Source: Micavibrio sp. UBA2137
Lineage (GTDB): Bacteria; Pseudomonadota; Alphaproteobacteria; Micavibrionales; Micavibrionaceae
Direction: 5' to 3'
NCBI GenBank assembly: GCA_002328415.1
Contig: DCXL01000004.1
Span: forward strand, 1 to 64,000
DNA length: 64,000 nt
The translations under genes and the position numbers were made by a program. Below, one piece after another: positions 26,796 to 35,055 of the stretch. Under the pieces are notes generated by a model, which worked only from the letters and a program-made list of their open reading frames with translations, did not search any database and was not told where the DNA came from. Positions within the stretch are counted from its first letter, which is position 1; each line of letters opens with the position of its first letter.

Positions 26796-27269
26796 TTATT
26801 TATATTTGACTGAAAGAATTTCGTAGTCTGTTACACCCTTTGGTGTGCTTACAGATACACTGTCGCCAACAGATTTCCCTATGAGCGCGCGGGCAATGGG
26901 AGAGGTCAGTGAGATTTTTCCACTTTCGGCATTTGATTCATATTGGCCAACAATTTGAACAGTGCGCTCCTCGTCTGTTTCTTCGTCTACAATTTCAACA
27001 GTTGCACCAAATTTAACGATATCACCTGTGATACTTGCCACATCAATAATATCAGCCGAACTAATCACGCCATCAAGTTCCTTGATACGGCCTTCAATGA
27101 AGCTTTGCTGCTCACGGGCAGCATGATATTCGGCGTTCTCGGACAAATCACCATGCTCGCGTGCCTCGGCAATAGCTTGAATAACGGCAGGGCGCTGATT
27201 GCTTTTCAAATCAGTCAATTCGGCTTTCAAATCGTCAAACCCTTGTTGTGTCATTGGCACCTTGTCCAT
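26796..27269 (-). CDS. greA: Transcription elongation factor GreA
   Basis: Rescues backtracked RNA polymerase by stimulating transcript cleavage. 157 residues, normal. The N-terminal coiled coil carries the acidic tip motif GDLSENAEYH near 40-49, and the C-terminal globular domain ends in the SPIARALIG and VSVSTPKG segments. The leader is notable: a consensus promoter at 27337-27365 would start RNA near 27330, and a GC-rich hairpin with U tract follows immediately (27295-27325), about 26 bases before the start codon. This looks like attenuation. Convergent with lrp. Confidence 0.97.
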   Translation of the reverse strand: MDKVPMTQQGFDDLKAELTDLKSNQRPAVIQAIAEAREHGDLSENAEYHAAREQQSFIEGRIKELDGVISSADIIDVASITGDIVKFGATVEIVDEETDEERTVQIVGQYESNAESGKISLTSPIARALIGKSVGDSVSVSTPKGVTDYEILSVKYK

Positions 27270-27294
27270 GTCTTTTGTCCTTTAACTCGTTATC

Positions 27295-27325
27295 TTAAAA
27301 AAGCAAATCCCCGCCTCAGGCGGGG
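27295..27325 (-). terminator. Intrinsic terminator in the greA leader (probable attenuator)
   Basis: CCCCGCC/GGCGGGG stem at 27309-27325 with a 1-3 base loop. On the minus strand it is followed by ATTTGCTTTTTT. It lies between the predicted greA promoter and its start codon, so it would release an RNA of about 30-35 bases. Confidence 0.75.
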
Positions 27326-27336
27326 AATTAAATATG

Positions 27337-27365
27337 ATATTAGTCTTGTGACCTGAGCGCGTCAA
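27337..27365 (-). promoter_or_regulatory. greA promoter
   Basis: On the minus strand TTGACG (27365-27360), a 17-base spacer and TAATAT (27342-27337). Predicted +1 near 27330, five bases before the terminator hairpin. Confidence 0.7.
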
Positions 27366-27384
27366 GGGAAGAGGGGTTTAATAT

Positions 27385-27413
27385 TTGACATAATATTATA
27401 AAATCATTATATT
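27385..27413 (+). promoter_or_regulatory. Near-perfect sigma-70 promoter of the 154-residue orphan gene
   Basis: TTGACA at 27385-27390, 17-base spacer, TATATT at 27408-27413. The predicted +1 is the A of the ATG at 27420, i.e. a leaderless transcript. Confidence 0.75.
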
Positions 27414-27419
27414 AGTGCG

Positions 27420-27884
27420 ATGGAAAATATATCTGAGCACATTGAGAAACGCATAGAAGAATGCAAAGCGCGCTATCACTTAACGCGCTCGTACAATTCT
27501 GCGCGTGATCTCGCCTATATTTACCGTGACGAGGCGCAAGACAGAGAGCGTGCTCTTATCTGGAACGAGAAGGCTTATTTGTGTGGTCCGCGCACATCAG
27601 ACTCAGCGCGTGAAGCAGCAGAGTTTAGTCGTTCACTTGGCGAAAAAGTCTCTGCTGCGCGTTGGATGAACGAAGCGCGTAAGTCGTCTTTCCTTGAGGG
27701 CGTTGTTGCCGATAATCGTTTCCGTGCGGATTTCTTTGCCACAGGTCAGCATATTCAAGAAAGCTGGGAAGATTTAGTGTCACAACTCAATAAAAGACAT
27801 TCAACACCTATACGTTCTGTTGCTTTAGAAGGGGAACCCTATTCCCAAGACGATATTGAGGCTTTGTTTTCCCCACGTCCTTAA
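27420..27884 (+). CDS. Hypothetical helical-repeat protein, 154 residues
   Basis: Soluble, rich in charged helices; the centre (about 22-90) looks like two or three degenerate TPR/Sel1-type helix pairs (SARDLAYIYRDEAQD, ALIWNEKAYLCG). No catalytic motif. No ribosome binding site exists because the ATG coincides with the predicted transcription start. The following gene at 28038 is also TPR-like, so the two may belong to one small helical-repeat group. Function unknown. Confidence 0.6.
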   Translation: MENISEHIEKRIEECKARYHLTRSYNSARDLAYIYRDEAQDRERALIWNEKAYLCGPRTSDSAREAAEFSRSLGEKVSAARWMNEARKSSFLEGVVADNRFRADFFATGQHIQESWEDLVSQLNKRHSTPIRSVALEGEPYSQDDIEALFSPRP

Positions 27885-28037
27885 GTTTTTGTCCTTGTCA
27901 TAAAAATACACCTTTACATGGCTATAGCTTTTATTCTATCAATTATGTCTATTATATAGATATCAAAATTATAACTGCGTAAAAATAATGGGCACATAGG
28001 CACGTCATTTATCTTTTGCGCACCAAGGAGATGGACT

Positions 28038-28469
28038 ATGCAAAGACGTAATGCCGATTTGGCTCTACAATCACCCGAAGAATTACGAGCAGGCTTCGTA
28101 CAGGCGCTTGCCAGAAACAATCCAGGGCGTGCCGCGCGTATAGCGACGACCTTTGTTGGTGTGTCTGACCGTTTGGGGCAGATGTTTGATCCAGAATCTC
28201 TGGAAATGTTAAAACAGGCATATGATGCAATACCAAGCTACAAGCTTGCTAAAACGATTGGTATGCGTCTTTTGGGTGATAACCAGTTGGATGAAGCGAT
28301 TGATTATTTCAAGCAAGCCTTTGCGATTGAACCACGTGCCTTTGTTGCAGGATGCTTAAGTGATATCTATACAAAGCTTTATCAAGATGATGAAGCTGCC
28401 AAATGGGCTTCGCAAGAGCAAGAATTACGTGACCAAGGTTACCGCCGTGCAAAACTGCGCTTTTGCTAG
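28038..28469 (+). CDS. TPR-like hypothetical protein, 143 residues
   Basis: A TPR-like pair is visible near 72-103 (AKTIGMRLLGDNQLDEAIDY, then FKQAFAIEPRAFV), with the alanine and proline positions of the repeat. Preceded by a strong AAGGAGATG ribosome binding site. No signal peptide or membrane helix. Probably a protein-protein adaptor; partner unknown. The 153-base gap before it shows no clear -35/-10 pair and no terminator. Confidence 0.6.
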   Translation: MQRRNADLALQSPEELRAGFVQALARNNPGRAARIATTFVGVSDRLGQMFDPESLEMLKQAYDAIPSYKLAKTIGMRLLGDNQLDEAIDYFKQAFAIEPRAFVAGCLSDIYTKLYQDDEAAKWASQEQELRDQGYRRAKLRFC

Positions 28470-28476
28470 TTGTTAA

Positions 28477-28506
28477 TTGACATAATTAAGAAAATACTGT
28501 TATTGT
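28477..28506 (+). promoter_or_regulatory. Promoter for the 246-residue hypothetical gene
   Basis: TTGACA at 28477-28482 and TATTGT at 28501-28506 (18-base spacer), with the shared extension TTGACATAAT. Unlike at 27385, a leader of about 30 bases follows. Confidence 0.55.
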
Positions 28507-28544
28507 ATTGAGGATTTTAAACACAACATATTTTGAGATTGAGC

Positions 28545-29285
28545 ATGTCAAACGAATACGCGAAACATATCGGCGAGCAAGGTATTGCAGAAATTTCTAA
28601 CCACAAAAGGCCTTTTGCAGGAAAAGGCTACAGCTTTATTGTTGGTGAAACAGAGAAATGGACGACACTTAATTTTTTAGAAAACGCCACAGTCGAAGAA
28701 ATGCGCGATGTCTTTGGTGCAGCAGCCAGTCTTGAGGGTGATGGACAAGGTGTTTTTATTTTAGCTCATGCCGTTAATGATGGTGATGAGGTTCAATTTA
28801 CAAACTCAAAGCTGCCTTGGTTACATATTCATGCCTTCACAGGTGATTTTACTGAAGAATTCTCACATATAGCCGATCCGGAAATTAAAAGTTACGCTGT
28901 TCAGCCAAATGTAGATTTAGCAACGACTGTACAAGCTGCACTTGAAGAGCAAGAGATTGATCACTGCGGGTTCTTAACACTTACTTTTGATAAAAGTAAT
29001 GGTGGTGAAGCTGCACAACACGATATTCTTTTGCACCCAGGCTACTCTTCTTTAAAGGCACTAACAGATATGAGTAGTGACGCAGAGATGAGCGCGTTTC
29101 GCGATGAACTCGTTCGTTTGATTGCACCAACTGTGGAAGAGGGGCAAGGCGGCGCGCGTATCATTATAGATGAGCGTAACCTTGATCTTGGGATGGTCGC
29201 CGTTCAGGTTCTGTCAGGTGAAAATCTTGACCGAAGCGGACAAGATTCACAACGCTACTTCGAAAAACCTTTTGACCTTTCCTAA
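28545..29285 (+). CDS. Hypothetical protein, 246 residues, weakly HIT-like
   Basis: ATG at 28545 chosen; the frame is open a few codons upstream from a TTG at 28533. Residues near 70-105 run AHAVNDGDEVQF then LPWLHIHAFTGDF, which resembles the end of a HIT-family hydrolase domain, but only two His (HIH) and no third catalytic His are visible, so activity is doubtful. The second half shows HDILLHPGYSS and no known motif. Convergent with carB, 12 bases apart with no terminator seen. Confidence 0.5.
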   Translation: MSNEYAKHIGEQGIAEISNHKRPFAGKGYSFIVGETEKWTTLNFLENATVEEMRDVFGAAASLEGDGQGVFILAHAVNDGDEVQFTNSKLPWLHIHAFTGDFTEEFSHIADPEIKSYAVQPNVDLATTVQAALEEQEIDHCGFLTLTFDKSNGGEAAQHDILLHPGYSSLKALTDMSSDAEMSAFRDELVRLIAPTVEEGQGGARIIIDERNLDLGMVAVQVLSGENLDRSGQDSQRYFEKPFDLS

Positions 29286-29297
29286 GAACATTTGTCC

Positions 29298-32200
29298 TTA
29301 GGCTGCGACCTCATCTTCTTCGACTTCAAAATAATCCTGAAGCGGTGCCACAGTTAAATCGCGCGTTTTATAGGCGCGAATGGCCTGTACACCTGCCTTT
29401 GCTGCAGAGATAAGCGTGTAGTACGGAATTTTATTCATCAATGCATTGCGACGAATGGAAAGCGCATCGGCTACCGCCTGCGGCCCTTTCGTCGTGTTAA
29501 TCATGAAATCAATTTCATGGTTAATGATGGCATCGACAATATGAGGTTGCCCCTCCATCACCTTATTCACGCGTGTAACCTCAATACCGTTTTCTTTCAA
29601 ATGACTGCATGTTCCAGATGTGGCAACCAACTTAAAGCCCAAATCAATCAAATCCTTGGCAATGGGGACAAGCGCCTCTTTGTCTGAATTTTTCACAGAC
29701 AGGAACACGGTACCTTCCGTAGGCAGAACGGTGCCTGCGCCAAGCTGACTTTTGAGGAAGGCGTGTGCCACGTCATGGTTTAGCCCCATGACCTCGCCCG
29801 TTGATTTCATTTCCGGCCCCAAGATGGGGTCAACACCCTGAAAGCGATTAAACGGAAACACAGGTGCTTTGGCCGCGATATGATCTGGTGTCATGCCGCG
29901 TAGAACACTCTTGAAGCTCTTGAGCTTTTCACCTGCCATGATGCGCGCGGCAATCTTGGCAATTGGTGTGCCTGTGGCCTTGGCAACAAAGGGCACTGTA
30001 CGCGAGGCACGTGGGTTAACCTCAAGCAAGTGAATATCATATTCGCCTGTGTTGCGGTTGCGTTTGCAGGCAAATTGAATGTTCATCAAGCCTTTCACAT
30101 TGAGCGCAAGCGCAAGCTTTTTCGTCTGCTTTTCAAGCTCGCGCACTGTGCGGTAGGGCAGGGAGTGTGGCGGCAAAATACAAGCGCTGTCCCCTGAATG
30201 GATACCAGCTTCCTCAATATGTTCCATGATGCCAGCAACATAAACGTCCTTACCGTCACAAAGGGTGTCAACATCAACCTCAATGGCCTCTTTCAAATAA
30301 CGGTCAAGAAGTACAGGGTTGTCACCAGAGACACGCACGGCCGTTGAGATATATTTCTTCAAGCTATCCATTTCCTGAACAATTTCCATGCCCTGCCCAC
30401 CAAGGACGTATGAGGGGCGTATCACAAGCGGGAAGCCTAGCTCCTCGGCCATCGTCACAGCCTCTTCAGCTGAACGTGCCAGTGCGTTGGGTGGTTGGCG
30501 CAGTTTTAGCTTATGGATAAGCTGTTGGAAGCGCTCACGGTCTTCTGCCAAGTCAATTGCATCTGGGTCAGTTCCCAAAATTGGAATGCCTTCTTCCTGC
30601 AACATATTGGCGAGTTTGAGTGGCGTTTGACCACCAAGCTGGACAATCACACCCTTGAGCTTTCCATCCTGATTTTCAGCATGAAGTAATTCTAGAACGT
30701 CCTCTCCTGTCAATGGCTCAAAATATAAGCGGTTGGATGTATCAGGGTCGGTGGAAACCGTTTCAGGATTACAATTAACCATAATGGTTTCATAACCTGC
30801 GTCCTTAAGCGCATAGGCCGCATGGACACAGCAATAATCAAATTCAATGCCTTGCCCGATACGGTTAGGGCCTCCGCCGAGAATAACGACCTTTTCTTTC
30901 TCACATGGTGCAATTTCAGAAACAGGCGTATCCAGCCCGTTTCCTTCATAAGTCGAATACATATAAGGGGTGAGTGAAGGCAGTTCAGCTGAACAGGTAT
31001 CTACGCGCTTATAGGCAGGGCGTATGCCATAGGATTGGCGTGTTTCGCGCACTTGTTTTTCATCCATGTCCACCAGTTTTGCCAAACGCTCATCCGAAAA
31101 GCCTAAGCGTTTAACCGCTGCCCAATCCTCCGCATCCTTGGGAAGTCCGTTTTTGCGAATATCATCCTCGACAGTCACAATGTTCTGGATACGCTCCAGA
31201 TACCACTTATCGTATTTTGTGATGTCATAGATTTCATCCAATGACATACCCAAGCGCATGGCCTGTGCGACATAGAGAATACGTTGCGGCGTAGGCTTGT
31301 AAAGAGCCGCACGAATTTGGTCAGGGTGAGGAGTTTTTTGTTCCTTGGAAGGCTGTCCGATTTGAATGTCATCAAAGCCTGTGATGCCCTTTTCCAGTGA
31401 ACGGAGCGCCTTTTGCATGGACTCTTCAAAACAGCGCCCAATCGCCATGGCCTCTCCAACCGATTTCATGGCTGTGGTCAGGCCATTATCGGCGCCTTTA
31501 AATTTTTCAAACGCAAAGCGCGGAATTTTTGTAACCACATAATCAATGGTCGGCTCGAAGGAGGCGGGTGTCTTGCCACCTGTAATATCATTGGTCAGCT
31601 CATCCAGTGTAAAGCCAACCGCCAGTTTGGCCGCGACCTTGGCAATGGGGAAGCCTGTGGCCTTTGAGGCAAGGGCAGATGAGCGCGAGACGCGCGGGTT
31701 CATTTCAATGACCACCATGCGCCCTGTTTCGGGATGTATTCCAAATTGACAGTTCGAGCCGCCTGTTTCCACGCCAATGGCACGCAAAATATCAAGCGAG
31801 GCATTACGCATCATTTGGTATTCTTTATCCGTCAGGGTCAATGCTGGTGCAACAGTGATGGAGTCGCCCGTATGCACACCCATCGGGTCGATATTTTCAA
31901 TGGAGCAGACGATGATACAGTTATCAGCCTTGTCGCGGACGACCTCCATCTCATACTCCTTCCAACCGAGCATGGATTCATCAATCAGAACCTCGTTCAC
32001 GGGGGAGGCGTCCAGCCCTTCCTTCACAATTTTCTCAAATTCGGAACGGTTATAGGCCACACCACCACCTGTTCCACCCATTGTAAAGGAAGGGCGGATA
32101 ATGGCGGGAAGGCCAGTATCTTTCAGCGCCTCTAATGCTTCCTCATAAGAATGGACAACTGCACTTTTGGGCGACTCAAGGCCGATTGTATCCATACAAT

Positions 32201-32600
32201 TACGGAATTTCTGGCGATCCTCGGCCTTTTCAATCGCCTCCTGATCGGCGCCAATCATCTCTATGCCAAGGCGCTTAAGCGTTCCATTTTCAGCGAGTGC
32301 CAATGCCGTATTCAAAGCTGTTTGCCCACCCATGGTTGGCAGGATGGCGTCTGGTTTTTCACGCTCCAAAATTTTGGCAACGACGTCAGGCGTAATCGGC
32401 TCAATATAGGTCGCATCCGCCAGTTCCGGGTCTGTCATAATGGTCGCAGGATTGGAGTTGACTAGGATGATACGGTAGCCTTCCTCCTTCAGTGCCTTAC
32501 AGGCCTGTGCCCCCGAATAGTCAAATTCGCACGCCTGCCCTATAATGATGGGGCCTGCGCCAATAATACAAATGGATTTGATGTCGGTTCTTTTAGGCAT
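29298..32600 (-). CDS. carB: Carbamoyl-phosphate synthase large subunit
   Basis: Makes carbamoyl phosphate from bicarbonate, ammonia and 2 ATP for arginine and pyrimidine synthesis. 1100 residues, normal. Two homologous ATP-grasp halves are visible: SIENIDPMGVHTGDS and NPRVSRSSALASKATG in the first, MEHIEEAGIHSGDSA and NPRASRTVPFVAKATG in the second. The C-terminal MGS-like allosteric domain ends near KTRDLTVAPLQDYF. Last gene of carA-can-carB, 18 bases after the carbonic anhydrase stop. Confidence 0.98.
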   Translation of the reverse strand: MPKRTDIKSICIIGAGPIIIGQACEFDYSGAQACKALKEEGYRIILVNSNPATIMTDPELADATYIEPITPDVVAKILEREKPDAILPTMGGQTALNTALALAENGTLKRLGIEMIGADQEAIEKAEDRQKFRNCMDTIGLESPKSAVVHSYEEALEALKDTGLPAIIRPSFTMGGTGGGVAYNRSEFEKIVKEGLDASPVNEVLIDESMLGWKEYEMEVVRDKADNCIIVCSIENIDPMGVHTGDSITVAPALTLTDKEYQMMRNASLDILRAIGVETGGSNCQFGIHPETGRMVVIEMNPRVSRSSALASKATGFPIAKVAAKLAVGFTLDELTNDITGGKTPASFEPTIDYVVTKIPRFAFEKFKGADNGLTTAMKSVGEAMAIGRCFEESMQKALRSLEKGITGFDDIQIGQPSKEQKTPHPDQIRAALYKPTPQRILYVAQAMRLGMSLDEIYDITKYDKWYLERIQNIVTVEDDIRKNGLPKDAEDWAAVKRLGFSDERLAKLVDMDEKQVRETRQSYGIRPAYKRVDTCSAELPSLTPYMYSTYEGNGLDTPVSEIAPCEKEKVVILGGGPNRIGQGIEFDYCCVHAAYALKDAGYETIMVNCNPETVSTDPDTSNRLYFEPLTGEDVLELLHAENQDGKLKGVIVQLGGQTPLKLANMLQEEGIPILGTDPDAIDLAEDRERFQQLIHKLKLRQPPNALARSAEEAVTMAEELGFPLVIRPSYVLGGQGMEIVQEMDSLKKYISTAVRVSGDNPVLLDRYLKEAIEVDVDTLCDGKDVYVAGIMEHIEEAGIHSGDSACILPPHSLPYRTVRELEKQTKKLALALNVKGLMNIQFACKRNRNTGEYDIHLLEVNPRASRTVPFVAKATGTPIAKIAARIMAGEKLKSFKSVLRGMTPDHIAAKAPVFPFNRFQGVDPILGPEMKSTGEVMGLNHDVAHAFLKSQLGAGTVLPTEGTVFLSVKNSDKEALVPIAKDLIDLGFKLVATSGTCSHLKENGIEVTRVNKVMEGQPHIVDAIINHEIDFMINTTKGPQAVADALSIRRNALMNKIPYYTLISAAKAGVQAIRAYKTRDLTVAPLQDYFEVEEDEVAA

Positions 32601-32618
32601 GTTTTTCCTCTTACTACC

Positions 32619-33233
32619 TTACGCGTTTGCTTTCTCAAATGTGTCAGTTTGGTCGTTATATTCAAGGATGGCGCCTGCCTCCATATCAAAGAGCCACCCT
32701 TTAATCTCTATCTCGCGCTCCGCAGATGCCTTTGCGACAGAGGGGTATTTTTTCAAGTTTTGAATGCTCTCAAGCACGATTTGTTGTTCGGCAACGCGGT
32801 GAAACTCAAGGTCGGTTTCGCCATGCGTGCAAATCTCGCGTGCGTGTGTCACACCTTCCTTGGCAACATTGATGAAGCTGGCAATTTCATCATCATCGAT
32901 ATTATTGATGAGTGCATTGACCGCACCGCAATGCGTGTGCCCCATCACAATAATTTTTTTGACGTTCTGGTAATGCAGTGCAAATTGAAGTGCAGCCGCC
33001 AAGGCCGTTCCCTGTTGGTAAGGACGGACAATCGCACCCATCGCCTTATGGGCAAAAAAAGTCCCCGGTTTGGGGTCAAAAATTGTGCCGGGGTTTGCGC
33101 GTGAATCAATACAGCTAATGATAAAATAATCAGGATCCTGCCCATCCTCGAGCAGTTGTGCCATAAGTTCCGGCTGGTCGCGATAGACGCGGTTGCGGAA
33201 GCGGTCAAACCCTTTCAGCAAATCCTTTGGCAT
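32619..33233 (-). CDS. can: Beta-class carbonic anhydrase inside the car operon
   Basis: Interconverts CO2 and bicarbonate. 204 residues. Zinc ligands and dyad: Cys 41, Asp 43 and Arg 45 in SCIDSRANP, then His 99 and Cys 102 in HTHCGAV. The gene lies 9 bases after carA and 18 before carB, so it is co-transcribed with both subunits. Bicarbonate is the CarB substrate, and this placement strongly suggests a local supply role. No signal peptide; cytosolic. Confidence 0.95.
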   Translation of the reverse strand: MPKDLLKGFDRFRNRVYRDQPELMAQLLEDGQDPDYFIISCIDSRANPGTIFDPKPGTFFAHKAMGAIVRPYQQGTALAAALQFALHYQNVKKIIVMGHTHCGAVNALINNIDDDEIASFINVAKEGVTHAREICTHGETDLEFHRVAEQQIVLESIQNLKKYPSVAKASAEREIEIKGWLFDMEAGAILEYNDQTDTFEKANA

Positions 33234-33242
33234 GATTTCTCC

Positions 33243-34439
33243 TTATGCACTTTTCTTTGTTTTCGTTGTTGTATCTTGGGTCTCACGTATCATTTCGATG
33301 AAGCGGTCAAACAGATAATGACTGTCCTGTGGTCCGGGGGAGGCCTCGGGATGGTGTTGCACAGAAAAGGCGGGCTTGTCCTTAACCCGAATACCCTCGT
33401 TACTCTCATCAAAAAGAGACACATGTGTAATTTCTACATTATCAGGAAGTGTGTCCTCAATAACTTCAAAGCCATGATTTTGAGATGTAATTTCAACTTT
33501 GCCAGTTTGCAAATCCTTGACAGGGTGGTTGGCACCGCGGTGACCAAGTCCCATTTTGCGTGTTTTGCCACCAAGGGCAAGTGTGAGCATCTGATGCCCC
33601 AAACATATCCCAAACAAAGGCATATCGGCTTCTAGCAATTCTTTAATCACTGGCACAGCGTATGCACCAGTGGCCGCAGGATCGCCCGGACCGTTAGAGA
33701 GAAAGACACCATCGGGCTTGAGCTTCATAATATCTTGAGTGGACGTTTTACCAGAGACAACGGTGACTTTTGCCCCCGTATTAGCCAGACAACGCAGGAT
33801 GTTACGCTTGGCGCCATAATCAATGGCAACTATATGCAGGTCGCGAGCCTCGCTCTTACCATATCCTGTGCCAAGCGCCCAAACCGTCTCATCCCAGTTA
33901 TAGTCATTGTTGCACATAACCTCTTGTGCCAAATCAGCGCCTTCAAGTCCGCTCCATTTTTGAAGCTGGGCGAAGAGTTTATCCAGATCAAATTTGCCTT
34001 TGTAATTGACACAAAGCAGCCCGTTTGGCGCGCCACCATCACGAATTTTCTGGGTGAGTGCGCGCGTATCAACGCCTGTGATACCAGGCAAATCATGGTC
34101 CTTCAGCCACGCATCCAAATGTTTTGTCGAACGCCAGTTGGAGGGGTCGGTGATACGCTCGCGCAGGACAAGGCCGCAACAAGCGGGATCGAGCGTTTCA
34201 ATGTCTTCGGCATTTGTGCCGACATTGCCAATATGGGGAAAGGTAAATGTAATAATCTGGCGGGCATATGAGGGGTCGGTCAGGATTTCCTGATACCCTG
34301 TCATAGAGGTGTTAAAACAGACCTCGCCAATTTTGGTGGTTTCAGCGCCAATGCCGTATCCCCAGATGAGTGTGCCATCGTTTAACAATAAACAGGCTGT
34401 CGCATTTTTAGGCTTTTGTGAGGAAGAAAAATCAGGCAT
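33243..34439 (-). CDS. carA: Carbamoyl-phosphate synthase small (glutaminase) subunit
   Basis: Hydrolyses glutamine and passes ammonia to CarB. 398 residues. N-terminal CPSase small domain (GYGIGAETTKIGEVCFNT), then class I glutamine amidotransferase with nucleophile Cys in FGICLGHQ and His/Glu in QHHPEASPGP. First gene of the carA-can-carB operon, divergent from yqeY. A long-range inverted repeat TTCCAGT (34441-34447) / ACTGGAA (34477-34483) lies just upstream of the start; its role is unclear. Confidence 0.98.
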   Translation of the reverse strand: MPDFSSSQKPKNATACLLLNDGTLIWGYGIGAETTKIGEVCFNTSMTGYQEILTDPSYARQIITFTFPHIGNVGTNAEDIETLDPACCGLVLRERITDPSNWRSTKHLDAWLKDHDLPGITGVDTRALTQKIRDGGAPNGLLCVNYKGKFDLDKLFAQLQKWSGLEGADLAQEVMCNNDYNWDETVWALGTGYGKSEARDLHIVAIDYGAKRNILRCLANTGAKVTVVSGKTSTQDIMKLKPDGVFLSNGPGDPAATGAYAVPVIKELLEADMPLFGICLGHQMLTLALGGKTRKMGLGHRGANHPVKDLQTGKVEITSQNHGFEVIEDTLPDNVEITHVSLFDESNEGIRVKDKPAFSVQHHPEASPGPQDSHYLFDRFIEMIRETQDTTTKTKKSA

Positions 34440-34525
34440 ATTCCAGTCGCTTTTTTAAATCGTGTTTACTTTGAGCACTGGAAGCCTATTTTAATAGTGA
34501 AAAATACAAAGAAAGAAAAGGAAAA

Positions 34526-34987
34526 ATGTCAGAAAAACGCACAGAAATTAACACTGCAATGAAGCAAGCCTTGAAAGATAAGGATAATTTGCGTTTGTCC
34601 ACAATCCGCCTAATTAATGCGGCGATTAAAGATCGTGATATTGCGGCCCGTTCCAACGGAAATGCAGAGGGGATTTCAGATGATGAGATTCTTGCGCTTC
34701 TTCAATTCATGATTAAACAGCGTAACGAATCGATAAAGATGTATCAGGATGCCAATCGCGCCGAACTGGCTGCGCAGGAGCAAAATGAGATTGAAGTGAT
34801 TCAGACATTTCTGCCAGCCCAACTTTCTGATGAAGAAACATCAAAGGCCGTGGAAGAGGCGATTACCGAAACGGGCGCAGAGAGCATTAAAGATATGGGT
34901 AAAGTCATGGGTGTTCTCAAATCCAAATATGCAGGACAGCTGGACATGGCAAAGGTCGGCCCCGCCGTTAAAGCAAAATTGGGCTAA
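34526..34987 (+). CDS. GatB/YqeY domain protein
   Basis: 153 residues, helical, matching the YqeY family related to the tail domain of the GatB amidotransferase subunit (KDKDNLRLSTIRLINAAIKD at the start, QTFLPAQLSDEE, GKVMGVLKSKYAG near the end). The biochemical role is not defined; tRNA interaction is suspected from homology. Strong AAAGGAAAA site before the ATG. In alphaproteobacteria it commonly precedes dnaG, as here with a 68-base gap. Confidence 0.92.
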   Translation: MSEKRTEINTAMKQALKDKDNLRLSTIRLINAAIKDRDIAARSNGNAEGISDDEILALLQFMIKQRNESIKMYQDANRAELAAQEQNEIEVIQTFLPAQLSDEETSKAVEEAITETGAESIKDMGKVMGVLKSKYAGQLDMAKVGPAVKAKLG

Positions 34988-35055
34988 ATAGTCTTGACCT
35001 CAGCGCTATAAGTGATTGCTCTTTGAACCTTATATTTGCTATGACTTAAACCATA

